A stretch of DNA of 64,000 nucleotides, taken from NCBI RefSeq assembly GCF_900083545.1, contig NZ_LT559262.1:2964324-3028323 (forward strand). The letters are read 5' to 3'. The position numbers and the translations under genes are program-made. The stretch is from Alistipes provencensis (lineage in GTDB: Bacteria > Bacteroidota > Bacteroidia > Bacteroidales > Rikenellaceae). The notes beneath the pieces were generated by a model. The model saw only the letters and a list, made by a program, of their open reading frames with translations, ran no database searches and was not told where the DNA came from. Positions 14,256-21,836 of the stretch are shown here, in pieces. Each line of letters opens with the position of its first letter. The first letter of the stretch is position 1.

Positions 14256-15144
14256 ACGGTTGCTGGTCGTCGTCGGTCCGACGGGCTCGGGTAAGACAGA
14301 CCTCAGCGTCCGTCTGGCGCTCCATTATGCGGCTCCGATCCTTTCGACCGACTCGCGTCAGGTCTACCGGGGTATGCCGATCGGCACGGCTCAACCTTCC
14401 GCGGATCAACTTCAAGCAGTTGAACATCATTTTATTGCTTCGCATGACCTCAAGGATAACTTGAACTGTGGCGAATACGAGGTGCAGGCTCTTGCGAGGC
14501 TCGAAAAACTCTTTGCCGTGCGTGATTATGTGGTTGCAGTCGGCGGATCGGGGCTTTATGTCCGGGCGCTGTGCGAGGGCATGGACGATCTGCCGCAGGC
14601 CGATGGAGTCCTGCGGCAGGAGATGGACCGCCGGCTGGCGGAGGAGGGGCTTGGGGCGCTTGCCGAGAAGCTCCGGGAGCTGGACCCGGAGTATTACCGG
14701 ATCGTCGATCTCAATAATCCGGCGCGTGTCATGCGGGCACTGGAGGTCTGCTTCCAAACCGGTATGCCCTATTCCCGACAACGCACCGGAGAACGGCGTG
14801 AACGACCGTTCGAGATCATCAAAATCGGCATAGACCTGCCGCGCGAAGTGCTTTACGACCGCATCAACCGCCGGGTGGATCAGATGTTGGCCGACGGGCT
14901 GGAAGCCGAGGCCCGGGCGCTGTATCCCTACCGGGAGCTGAATGCGCTCCAGACAGTCGGCTACCGCGAGTTTTTCGACTATTTCGACGGACGTATCGGC
15001 TATGACGAGGCTGTGGAACTGATAAAGCGCAATTCGCGGCGTTATGCTAAGCGGCAGCTCACATGGTTCCGCCGCGATCCGGAGATACGGTGGTTTGCCC
15101 CCGACGACGATGCGGCGATCATCGCTTATGTCGATTCGAAATAG
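14227..15144 (+). CDS. miaA: tRNA dimethylallyltransferase
   Basis: 305 residues from a GTG at 14227 inside the upstream gene. The P-loop VVGPTGSGKTDL begins at about residue 13, and STDSRQVYRGMPIGTAQP (substrate tRNA/DMAPP region, about 38) and the GGSGLYVRAL motif (about 104) are all present. The enzyme transfers dimethylallyl from DMAPP to N6 of A37 in tRNAs reading codons that start with U. Length is normal for the family. It is followed by tRNA-Leu(TAA), itself a likely MiaA substrate. Confidence 0.96.
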   Translation: MTTATTIPTKRLLVVVGPTGSGKTDLSVRLALHYAAPILSTDSRQVYRGMPIGTAQPSADQLQAVEHHFIASHDLKDNLNCGEYEVQALARLEKLFAVRDYVVAVGGSGLYVRALCEGMDDLPQADGVLRQEMDRRLAEEGLGALAEKLRELDPEYYRIVDLNNPARVMRALEVCFQTGMPYSRQRTGERRERPFEIIKIGIDLPREVLYDRINRRVDQMLADGLEAEARALYPYRELNALQTVGYREFFDYFDGRIGYDEAVELIKRNSRRYAKRQLTWFRRDPEIRWFAPDDDAAIIAYVDSK

Positions 15145-15214
15145 GGAAAACGGTCGATTTTGACCTGCCGCAGCGTTATGTTGCGGATGTTTTGGCAAAT
15201 CCCAAATATTTTCG

Positions 15215-15222
15215 TACTTTTG
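15215..15222 (+). promoter_or_regulatory. -7 box TACTTTTG of tRNA-Leu
   Basis: TAnnTTTG match 26 bases before the tRNA 5' end, the same spacing as at tRNA-Gly. Confidence 0.65.
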
Positions 15223-15247
15223 CGCTCGTCTTTCGCCGAAAGACTGC

Positions 15248-15333
15248 GCCCGGATGGTGGAATCGGTAGACACGCCGGACTTAAAATCCTGTGGCCAGTA
15301 ATGGCCGTGCCGGTTCGATCCCGGCTCCGGGTA
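15248..15333 (+). tRNA. tRNA-Leu(TAA)
   Basis: 86 nt with a long variable arm typical of class II tRNAs. Acceptor GCCCGGA/TCCGGGT, anticodon loop CTTAAAA (anticodon TAA), T arm GCCGG-TTCGATC-CCGGC. CCA is not encoded. Its 3' end is the integration target of element C. Confidence 0.96.
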
Positions 15334-15334
15334 C
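15322..15334. repeat. Left attachment repeat of element C
   Basis: CGGCTCCGGGTAC, the 3' end of tRNA-Leu, repeated exactly at 23377-23389. Confidence 0.8.
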
Positions 15335-15337
15335 TTT

Positions 15338-15380
15338 TTAAAACGCTAATAATCTTATAGTTAGATTGTTGGCGTTTTTC
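15338..15380 (+). terminator. Terminator now following tRNA-Leu
   Basis: A 15-bp stem (15341-15355 with 15363-15377, two G-U pairs) followed by T5, supplied by element C. Confidence 0.85.
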
Positions 15381-15414
15381 TTTTGGGATTTTTGTCAACG
15401 AAATGTCAATCTAA

Positions 15415-15451
15415 TAAAAAGCCTCTCGAAATTCTATGCTTTCAAGAGGCT
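15415..15451 (-). terminator. Intrinsic terminator facing tRNA-Leu
   Basis: AGCCTCT/AGAGGCT stem with a T-rich tail on the minus strand. It shields the tRNA gene from element C transcription. Confidence 0.65.
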
Positions 15452-15604
15452 CTCTGTTGGGCTAATTTACTTGGATTTCCCTCCCCTTCTCCCATAGGCG
15501 GGGGGGGTAAAACGGCTCTCAAGGTGTTTATTTTGAAGTCTGATATTGCAATTTTTTTTGAATGAGGTTTTAGGGTTCCAAAATTCATCCTATCGTAATA
15601 TTTG

Positions 15605-15640
15605 CAAAAACCACCTCACAAACTTTTGCGAGGTGGTTTC
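15605..15640 (-). terminator. Terminator of the element C cargo operon
   Basis: AAACCACCTC/GAGGTGGTTT stem with a T-run on the minus strand, about 22 bases after the stop of the propeller lipoprotein gene. Confidence 0.85.
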
Positions 15641-15661
15641 AGTTAGAGATAAGGATGGCTT

Positions 15662-16678
15662 TTATGGCATTGCTACGATTCCTTTTGTATCTGCTGTGAT
15701 CCTATTACCGGATTCGTCTTTTATTTGAATGGGGTCTGTCCATGTCGTACCGTCAAGAGAGGTCGTTATGAAACTGCCTGCATCATAGGTTGAACCTATC
15801 GTTGCAAACGTATTCTTACTAAAAATAATGCTTTGCCATTTAATAGGCCATGATGAAAAAGAATTATTGGTATATTTAATTGGAGCGGTCCACATTTTAC
15901 CATCCGTGGAGGTCGTTATGTAGCTATATGAACTTGTTGCGCCAACAACGACGAATTTTCCATTCCCGTATGTAATGGCCTTTGATACGTCAAGTTCGTT
16001 GTAATTATTGGTCTTGATCCAATTAATTCCATCAGGTGATATCCCAATGACACCCCCGCCTCCAACAGCAGTGAATTGATCATTGCCATATGTAATAGCG
16101 AGCATATTATGACTTGAATCAAACCAATTAGGGGTGGTCCATGTTTTTCCGTCGGAGGATGTGGTAATACGTCCAGAACTACCGACCGCGACATATTTAC
16201 CATTACCATATGTAATATCATTCAGAGATTTTGTATCTAATCGCTGTGGTGTAGCCCATGTCGTACCATTGGTCGATATGGAAACATAGCCTGCGCCCAT
16301 ATATGTACTATAACCGACCGTTACGAAAATTCCGTTACCGTATGTGACAGCATTCCAGTAGTTGCCTTGTGGTATTGCCACTCGTATGGGCATCGTCCAT
16401 GTTTTTCCATCGGTAGATGAAGTTATATATCCATTTGTTCCAACGGCCACATATGTCCCATCACCATAAGCGATAGCGTTCCATGAATTTGTTCCAATTA
16501 TGGCCGTAATTTCATCGGATATACTGATCTTTAGCAAATCTTCTGTTGGCGGTATTTTCGTTGGCCTTTCTGGTTGTTCCGGCTCATCAGGAGGTACGGG
16601 AATAGTCTCAATATCATCCTTATCACAAGCAATAAGCAGGCTTGCCAGCAACATCAAGCAAACGAGTTTAGCATTCAT
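15662..16678 (-). CDS. Propeller-repeat lipoprotein (cargo)
   Basis: 338 residues. Signal peptide with lipobox LIAC, then a Pro/Glu-rich linker (about 25-50) and six tandem repeats of about 45 residues (about 60-335). Each repeat has the form ITYGNGKYVAVG...ITTSSDGKTWTTP, with the Asp-box-like SxDGxTW turn. Six such units predict a six-bladed beta-propeller anchored to the outer membrane and possibly surface-exposed through the acidic start (DKDD). Similar repeats occur in phage tail-associated and adhesin-like proteins. Ligand unknown. Last gene of the element C cargo row; its AT-rich composition differs from the chromosome. Confidence 0.8.
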   Translation of the reverse strand: MNAKLVCLMLLASLLIACDKDDIETIPVPPDEPEQPERPTKIPPTEDLLKISISDEITAIIGTNSWNAIAYGDGTYVAVGTNGYITSSTDGKTWTMPIRVAIPQGNYWNAVTYGNGIFVTVGYSTYMGAGYVSISTNGTTWATPQRLDTKSLNDITYGNGKYVAVGSSGRITTSSDGKTWTTPNWFDSSHNMLAITYGNDQFTAVGGGGVIGISPDGINWIKTNNYNELDVSKAITYGNGKFVVVGATSSYSYITTSTDGKMWTAPIKYTNNSFSSWPIKWQSIIFSKNTFATIGSTYDAGSFITTSLDGTTWTDPIQIKDESGNRITADTKGIVAMP

Positions 16679-16746
16679 TTTGATTCAAATTTTTAATCTC
16701 TTTATAGGGTTCAAGCCTTTTGATGCTTGTATTCTGGAATTATCTT

Positions 16747-17259
16747 TTAGAATTGATATCCCAGCTTGATGGATACGGCATTGACATTGATACTCACGCC
16801 AGATTCCGAAATTTGCTGTACGTTGTAGCCAAGGCTCACGAGAAATGCACTCTTTTTGGTTGTTTTGAATGCGCATCCGACAGCCGGAGTACATAGCAGA
16901 CCGGAAAGGCCGCTTACACCTTCGGTCAGTCCGACGGAGGCGCCGATATCAAAAGAAAAGAATGGACTTACTTTCTCCATGACAGGTAGATAGCCTTTCA
17001 AGTTCAGAAAAATTGGTAGAACCAGTTCTCCTTTGTCGTACATTTGATGGTAGTAGTCGAAGCCGAGCCCGAGCCCCGTTGAAAAATATTTGCCAACTCG
17101 GATGCCGTTTACCCAATGAAGGTTTACTCGGTTCTGGGAGAGCAATCCAGTACCAATTGAATACCCTGCATCTACTTCGCCTTGATACCGAATTGGGGCT
17201 TGTGCATTTACAAGAGTTGCTGATAGGATTGCGACAAGGAGTAAAATTACTTTTTTCAT
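16747..17259 (-). CDS. Outer-membrane beta-barrel protein
   Basis: 170 residues with a cleavable signal peptide (cut near VNAQ-A) and a mature part of alternating amphipathic strands, ending in the outer-membrane signature IKLGYQF. It matches the small porin-like or PorT/OmpW-like barrels of Bacteroidetes in length. NLKGYLPVMEKVSPFFSFDIGASVGL is the usual central hairpin, shortened to KGYLPVMEK and FFSFDIGASVGL as recognisable pieces. It probably works with the neighbouring lipoproteins at the cell surface; function unknown. Confidence 0.78.
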   Translation of the reverse strand: MKKVILLLVAILSATLVNAQAPIRYQGEVDAGYSIGTGLLSQNRVNLHWVNGIRVGKYFSTGLGLGFDYYHQMYDKGELVLPIFLNLKGYLPVMEKVSPFFSFDIGASVGLTEGVSGLSGLLCTPAVGCAFKTTKKSAFLVSLGYNVQQISESGVSINVNAVSIKLGYQF

Positions 17260-17344
17260 AGTTTTAACTTGTTTAGATTTAATTCGGAAGAATGCTATTT
17301 AAGAACTAAAGTTGCCTCGCTTTTTCTATGTGGTTTAACATTCT

Positions 17345-17734
17345 TTAATTAATTCTTTTTGTGAATTTTGCTTGTTGCATATCGCGAATACCATCACCTA
17401 ACCACCAAAAAATAAACATTTCATCGTTAGATAGTCTATCGACTCTTATAGTACAAGAATTGCAATGTATGTACTCCCCATCCAAGCTATATTTTTCTAC
17501 ATGGTAGAAATAAGCATGTCCAGAACTATTAAATGTTCCGTTACTGTTGAATGTGAGAGTAATATCCATTTTATAATTTTGGTTTTTACCCCCATCGTAA
17601 TAACTATCGGTGTACCATGTTCCATACAGTAAATTTGCATCATATTCAAATTTTTTAGGATCAAACTCATCCTTTTTAGAACAGGAAGTAAAAGATAAAG
17701 TAATGATTGAGAGAAATAAGAGTAGCTTTTTCAT
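17345..17734 (-). CDS. Lipocalin-like lipoprotein (element C cargo)
   Basis: 129 residues. Lipobox FTSC followed by SKKDEFD. The mature part has LLYGTWYTDSYYD, FNSNGTFNSSGHAYF and a CNSCTIRV segment, the small lipocalin-like layout also seen in the three lipoproteins of element B. It lies downstream of the zinc-ribbon membrane gene on the same strand. Function unknown; its recurrence as cargo in two elements is notable. Confidence 0.72.
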   Translation of the reverse strand: MKKLLLFLSIITLSFTSCSKKDEFDPKKFEYDANLLYGTWYTDSYYDGGKNQNYKMDITLTFNSNGTFNSSGHAYFYHVEKYSLDGEYIHCNSCTIRVDRLSNDEMFIFWWLGDGIRDMQQAKFTKRIN

Positions 17735-17782
17735 ACATGTAAATTATTAAGTTAAACAATGATACCCACCTTTTTAGAGGGC

Positions 17783-18100
17783 TTATTTTGTTAGGTTTTT
17801 TAGAGATATGGAGATATCACTCAAAAGGCGCAAGACACACCAAATTGTGAAGCCCCAAAGTAGGCATCCCAATCCTATTGCTACTATACTCCATTCTTCG
17901 TGGGTACAAGCAAGAACAAGGGAACATAGTGTTGTAGTAATACTTAACCCAAGAATAATATTGGCGATCAAACGAGATGTCTTCTCGACGTAGGTTTCAT
18001 TTTGAGATTTGTTATTCATTGTTTTTCCACAGAGTGTGCAATGATTGTTGTCAGGTAGATTTTCGGCTCCACAATAGGGGCATAACTCTGAATTTTCCAT
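17783..18100 (-). CDS. Zinc-ribbon two-helix membrane protein
   Basis: 105 residues. N-terminal zinc ribbon with two CxxC knuckles (CPYCG at 8-12, CTLCG at about 22-26), a short linker, then two membrane helices (about 43-66 and 72-93) and a C-terminal amphipathic tail LLSDISISLKNL. The tail is clearly related to the C-terminus of the 23472-24002 protein (VFCNISLNIKDI), with a Trp-containing second helix in both. The gene begins 38 bases after the terminator of a structured RNA, as its relative does near another RNA copy. Function unknown; a two-part RNA plus membrane-protein unit is inferred. Confidence 0.7.
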   Translation of the reverse strand: MENSELCPYCGAENLPDNNHCTLCGKTMNNKSQNETYVEKTSRLIANIILGLSITTTLCSLVLACTHEEWSIVAIGLGCLLWGFTIWCVLRLLSDISISLKNLTK

Positions 18101-18138
18101 AATAACATAACTTTAGGTTGAACAATTAATAGTCTATT

Positions 18139-18400
18139 GAAAAAGGCGATACTGTTGTCAGCACCGCCTTTCAGGGAAAAATTCAAATGAAAACGTGGAC
18201 TAAACCCTTATTTGCTTTTAGAGGTCTTCGACTACCTTGCGATCAAATAACGAGTAAAGCCCACGCTGTAAACGTGGGCACTGGCTCTACTCTTGATCGC
18301 TTTGGAAATTGTCGAAGTTTCTAAAAGCAAGTGTAAAAAGCTGGTGCTTAACTAATATGTGTGTATTTTATTCTGTTTTGCCGTTTGTCGTGTTTTGGTT
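18139..18400 (-). ncRNA. Structured RNA, copy 1
   Basis: On the minus strand a nested helix stack is seen: TTGCTTTTAG/CTAAAAGCAA (18321-18330 with 18212-18221), TTCGAC/GTCGAA (18311-18316 with 18227-18232), GCGATCAA/TTGATCGC (18293-18300 with 18239-18246), and the apical hairpin GCCCACG/CGTGGGC (18273-18279 with 18259-18265). A conserved single-stranded TTTAGTCCACG follows, then a GGCG-CTG hairpin with a T5 tail (18139-18170), a terminator. Copy 2 at 24156-24466 keeps every helix with different bases. TATCTTTG at 18406-18413 would start a transcript near 18400. No open frame inside. Confidence 0.82.
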
Positions 18401-18405
18401 TTCCG

Positions 18406-18413
18406 CAAAGATA
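18406..18413 (-). promoter_or_regulatory. -7 box TATCTTTG of structured RNA copy 1
   Basis: Perfect TAnnTTTG on the minus strand, upstream of the conserved structured region. Nothing else lies between it and the RNA. Confidence 0.65.
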
Positions 18414-18445
18414 GCGATTTTTTCAAATTCCCAATCCTTGTCGCT

Positions 18446-18766
18446 TTAATAATGTAAACACGAGTTCCTTACGGGGAAGCATGTCCCGAGGTAATACTCC
18501 GCGAAAAGTTTGGTATATACCTTCACTTCCCTGCTGTTGAACCACCTGTTAGCGACCACGGGCGCAGACTGCGGGGATAATCTGGAGTTCGGGAATGCAG
18601 TGAGGTAAGCCTCCACTTGGCTCCACCCTGCCAAGACGTATAGGGTTATGGCCGTTCTGGTGGGTCGGTCTATCAGGTCTCGTCGAAGCATAAACGGGGT
18701 CTTGGGTCTGATGTCGCAGGCTCCGTTTTCCGATTCGCAGTTATTATAAACAACACGTCGTTTCAT
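18446..18766 (-). CDS. Small protein resembling a terminase small subunit
   Basis: 106 residues from ATG 18764-18766, which overlaps the stop of the upstream primase-like gene (ATGA). A longer frame to 18976 lies inside that gene and is a shadow. The central part AITLYVLAGWSQVEAYLTAFPNS followed by VVANRWFNSREVKVY has the helix pattern of small-terminase DNA-binding domains (key residues: Q, EAY, AFP, WFNS, V-Y). In a satellite such a protein would redirect packaging; this is inference from pattern and position, and other HTH families are possible. Confidence 0.5.
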   Translation of the reverse strand: MKRRVVYNNCESENGACDIRPKTPFMLRRDLIDRPTRTAITLYVLAGWSQVEAYLTAFPNSRLSPQSAPVVANRWFNSREVKVYTKLFAEYYLGTCFPVRNSCLHY

Positions 18767-19659
18767 AAGTTCTGTTTGAATGTTAATCCGTACTCTTTGC
18801 AAATTTTGAAGAATGTAGCGAGGGTTATTCCCGTTCCCCGGCTTCGCAGGCATGCCGAATATTGCCTGTCGCACTCTGCGGGCTTGTAGGATGGCGCAAA
18901 TTGACTGATGGCATGGAATATCCCCCGTCCCTGCTCCCCGAGTCCGTCGGCAATGGCAAAAGCCAGATTTCGCCATGTCTCATATCCTCCCGTGATGTCG
19001 ATTCCTTGTCGGCATATCTGCTCCGTGAGCTGTTTGGTACGTTTTGCGGCCTCTTCGTCGTCCGGATGATACAAGGGCCCTATTCGGGGTTTAGGGGGCG
19101 TGTATAGCCCGGAATAGGGCTTTGCCCGCATGTTGACGTGTGGAGCTTCGTCCCAAGTGCATCCCCTGAGCCTGCATACGTCGCGGCAACATCCGTCTAT
19201 GACGATTCCGAGCTTCTGGAATACACCTTTTAGGGCGTCGAAGTGCTGTTCATGCTTTTCCGGGCTGGAGATCGGGATCAGGCAAAACAATCCGTTCCTT
19301 CGCCCGCTGGCACTCAGGGAGCAATAAGCGATGTTCTGCATCCGGGCAAGACGTTGTTTCAACTCTTCGAAGTCGGTGATCTCCGGATTCTCTTTCGCGT
19401 CGATGTCTATGCAGATCAATCCGCTGTGTCGAATCAGCCCGTCTTTTTTGCGGTAAGAGAATAAGCCGCTGGGAGTGATGCCGGGCAATGACCGTTTGAT
19501 CCGATCCCTCTCGGCCTTCTCGGTGAAGGTTCGAAGCCGCTCGATGTCGGCTCGGTGTGTATCGCTGTGCAACCATTCCCAAAGATTGATTTCCTGCGGA
19601 TTCCTCGGGCTGGTGCAGTTTTCGAATAAACTCACGGGTACGTCGAGTATATTTTTCAT
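18763..19659 (-). CDS. Primase-like protein (BT4734/VirE N-terminal domain plus PriCT-type domain)
   Basis: 298 residues. N-terminal region (about 1-200) with the BT4734/VirE-N layout: FSYRKKDGLIRHSGLICIDIDA (the IDID acidic motif about 87), YCSLSASGRRNGLFCLIPI (about 111) and CRDVCRLRGCTWDEAP (about 162). The C-terminal region (about 225-295) is PriCT-like: GYETWRNLAFAIADGLGEQGR, FHAISQF, CDRQYSACL. These domains occur in replication proteins of Bacteroidetes mobile elements and probably prime element DNA synthesis. It is coupled by ATGA to the next gene and follows the DUF3987 gene across a repeat-rich gap that may be the origin. Confidence 0.82.
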   Translation of the reverse strand: MKNILDVPVSLFENCTSPRNPQEINLWEWLHSDTHRADIERLRTFTEKAERDRIKRSLPGITPSGLFSYRKKDGLIRHSGLICIDIDAKENPEITDFEELKQRLARMQNIAYCSLSASGRRNGLFCLIPISSPEKHEQHFDALKGVFQKLGIVIDGCCRDVCRLRGCTWDEAPHVNMRAKPYSGLYTPPKPRIGPLYHPDDEEAAKRTKQLTEQICRQGIDITGGYETWRNLAFAIADGLGEQGRGIFHAISQFAPSYKPAECDRQYSACLRSRGTGITLATFFKICKEYGLTFKQNL

Positions 19660-19676
19660 AACGTCTTCGTTTTAAT

Positions 19677-19743
19677 GGTTGTAGGTTGTATTGCGGATTG
19701 TGCCTTTATTTATAAGGGAGAACGTCGCTTACAACCTACAACC
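19677..19743. repeat. Iteron-bearing palindrome, candidate replication origin of element C
   Basis: A perfect 14-bp inverted repeat (19677-19690 with 19730-19743), each arm made of two tandem GGTTGTA heptamers, encloses 39 bases. It lies between the DUF3987 and primase-like genes. Tandem iterons beside replication genes are typical of origins bound by element initiators. A further GTAGGTTGTAC occurs at about 21008-21018 inside the DUF3987 gene. Confidence 0.55.
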
Positions 19744-19752
19744 TACCTTTTT

Positions 19753-21201
19753 CTATTTCAGAAGTTTGCTTATCGCTTGCTGTGTTGTTCCGAGAGCTTC
19801 GGCCAATTTGGTTTGGCTCTTGATTGTGTATCGTTTGGACAACTGTTTTAGAAGGTCTGCGTTGGATAACCCTTGCCCGTTGTCTCCTTCGGCTATCAGG
19901 CGATACACCTTTTCTCCGGTTGCGATGAAATACTCGGCCAACTGGACGGCATATTTTGCGACACGCCCGTTTATTTCCAAAGGGAGGGGTTCAAGTATAT
20001 GCCACGCAACAGCGATTGCGATTGCCAGCCTGTTGACATGAATCATCATCTTACTGTAAACGGCCTTCAAATGGTCTATTTCCGTCCCGTTTTGGAGGTT
20101 GACGGTCCGTTCTTCAAAAGCGCGTAAGACGGCTCTTGCGTCCTCGGTAATCGGTATTTTTCCGAGTGACTTCTCTTTGGTACGGTTGACTATCCGTTGG
20201 ATAAATTCGGCATATTCTTGCTTGGTTTCATCCGGAACCCCGTCTTCTCTTGATAAGGCTTTCTTCATGTTGTCCGGCCATACAAAAAGGACCCGCGGTG
20301 CAAATCCGTTATCCCGTACTGACTTGTCCCGAAGCCATTCCATGAGTACCGGAGGTTGAACAGAGCCTAATATTGCTAAAAACGGTTCTGGAATATGTGT
20401 CGGATCGCTTGTCTTGCGATTGATCATAACGGGTCTACCGTCGAATAGCGACAAATAGTGTTGAAGGGAGCCTGTTCCAGTGTATCGGTTTAAGTCGTTG
20501 AACCAGCCCTTTACCTCGTCTCTAAATAATACAAGGCCGTCCGGATTATTGTGTAGGGCCTGAAACAGAGACTCCGGGGTGACATCGGTAATAAGTCGCT
20601 GTTTATAGATCGGTTTGGGAGGTGGCTCCTGCTTTTGCTTTTTGGCCTGCTGTTGGTACTTCTTCTGCCACTCCTGAACTGCGGCTTCCCATTCGGTGTA
20701 AGATTCCGTGTCGTTTTCCTGAATTGGAGTGTAGGCGGCAGTCATCGGATCTGATTTACCGATCCCGCTCGGGGCTACAAGAATCATCCATAATGTGGGA
20801 TAGTTCTTGTATCTCTCATGCGTGTAGGCCCCTTTCCCTATTGCTCCTCCGATTGCATGGATGATCGAAGCGGCTATAAATTCCGGCGGTATACTATAGG
20901 CTTGTGTGTAGTCTTGGATGTAACTTTGCAGGAACTCCGGGAGCCCCCGGATCGGGAACGTCGACAGAGCGTTCGGGTCGGGGTTGATGTCGTTGAGATC
21001 ATCCGGGATGGTAGGTTGTACCCTTGTCGGCTCCGCCTCTTCGGACGAAGCGGAATAAGGGGGAGTTTGTTCGGCCTTTGCCGGAAGGGCCGGAACTGCT
21101 TCTTCCTCCGGGCTGTCCGGGGCAAACAGTTCGATGTTGATTGGCAGATCGGTAGAGGGGATTCTCCGATTTTCAGAAGGGTCGTCGATGAACTTATTCA
21201 T
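19753..21201 (-). CDS. DUF3987 protein (replicative ATPase/helicase-like)
   Basis: 482 residues. A disordered Pro/Glu-rich N-terminus (about 1-75) precedes the DUF3987 core (about 80-430). The core has Walker A VAPSGIGKSDP (about 142), Walker B-like LVLFRDEVKGWF (about 222) and an LGSVQPPVL sensor-like segment (about 284). The C-terminus carries a helix-turn-helix (SQTKLAEALGTTQQAISKLL, 461-480). DUF3987 proteins accompany primase-like proteins on phages, plasmids and islands and likely load or act as the replicative helicase. The start overlaps the stop of the upstream HTH gene by 8 bases. Confidence 0.85.
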   Translation of the reverse strand: MNKFIDDPSENRRIPSTDLPINIELFAPDSPEEEAVPALPAKAEQTPPYSASSEEAEPTRVQPTIPDDLNDINPDPNALSTFPIRGLPEFLQSYIQDYTQAYSIPPEFIAASIIHAIGGAIGKGAYTHERYKNYPTLWMILVAPSGIGKSDPMTAAYTPIQENDTESYTEWEAAVQEWQKKYQQQAKKQKQEPPPKPIYKQRLITDVTPESLFQALHNNPDGLVLFRDEVKGWFNDLNRYTGTGSLQHYLSLFDGRPVMINRKTSDPTHIPEPFLAILGSVQPPVLMEWLRDKSVRDNGFAPRVLFVWPDNMKKALSREDGVPDETKQEYAEFIQRIVNRTKEKSLGKIPITEDARAVLRAFEERTVNLQNGTEIDHLKAVYSKMMIHVNRLAIAIAVAWHILEPLPLEINGRVAKYAVQLAEYFIATGEKVYRLIAEGDNGQGLSNADLLKQLSKRYTIKSQTKLAEALGTTQQAISKLLK

Positions 21202-21505
21202 TGTTGTGTTCTTCGTTGTTTAAGATTTGATTAATTTCCGATAGTTTGTAGCGAGGTCTACCCCCGATGTAGACTGGGAGTAAATACCTCTCTTTCTTCC
21301 ATCGCCAGAGGGTTGAGCGGTCGACGTCTAATTTCTTGGAGGTCTCATTGATAGAGAGGTATCTCTCCTCGGTCTCTGCGCGGATCGTGGCCTCCATCTG
21401 TTCTTTGGCCTCTTTGATGATCACAAGTGCGAAATTCTTGAGGTCTGCGGCGCTGACTGATAGTGTTAACTTTGCTTCGGAAGTTAGTATTTCATTAATA
21501 TTCAT
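21194..21505 (-). CDS. Small HTH protein (excisionase/AlpA-like)
   Basis: 103 residues. An N-terminal helical region (about 1-45) with KEAKEQMEATIRAETEE is followed by a MerR-like winged helix: YLSINETSKKLDVDRSTLWRWKKERYLLPVYIGGRPRY, with key parts NETSKKLDV, STLWRWKK and GGRPRYK. Proteins of this kind act as excisionases or activators of island integrase genes. It is the first gene of the replication operon of element C, close to the integrase but separately transcribed. Start ATG 21503-21505. Confidence 0.82.
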   Translation of the reverse strand: MNINEILTSEAKLTLSVSAADLKNFALVIIKEAKEQMEATIRAETEERYLSINETSKKLDVDRSTLWRWKKERYLLPVYIGGRPRYKLSEINQILNNEEHNNE

Positions 21506-21684
21506 TGTTTTGGGTTTTTAGTTTTGTCTTTCCTCGGGATTGTTACCTTGGCCCCGGATGTTTGACATTGCAAAGATGGAGGCTATGCGACCTTTTTCCA
21601 TGCATGATGCTGAAAAAATGATTTATTATGTTGTAAATCAGTTTGTTATAAATACTTGCTAAGGGAAAATACCCCCCCCCTAAG
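21506..21684. other. Spacer upstream of the HTH gene
   Basis: Contains a CATCTTTG sequence on the minus strand near 21571-21578, one mismatch from the -7 box. A C9 run lies at about 21672-21680. No gene seen. Confidence 0.4.
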
Positions 21685-21716
21685 CAAAAAAAGAGAGGCG
21701 AAAGCTCGCCTCTCTT
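21685..21716 (-). terminator. Terminator of the element C integrase
   Basis: A perfect 11-bp stem (21691-21701 with 21706-21716) with a T7 tail on the minus strand, about 120 bases past the integrase stop. Confidence 0.9.
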
Positions 21717-21836
21717 GGAGTTGATCTTGTGTATGTATCAGGGGTTAAAGCCGCTTTTGAGGTAAAGGAGATTACGCTTTGGGGAGTGTGATTCCTAAAA
21801 ATCGGTTATGAACAAAATACCAACATCTTTGTTGCA

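Noticed and set aside
18139-18413. Retron, group II intron or tracrRNA-like element
   Set aside because: No reverse transcriptase, maturase, Cas gene or CRISPR repeats lie nearby. The fold lacks group II domain V.
18767-18976. N-terminal extension of the terminase-like protein
   Set aside because: It lies inside the primase-like gene in another frame; the ATGA-coupled start at 18766 is better.
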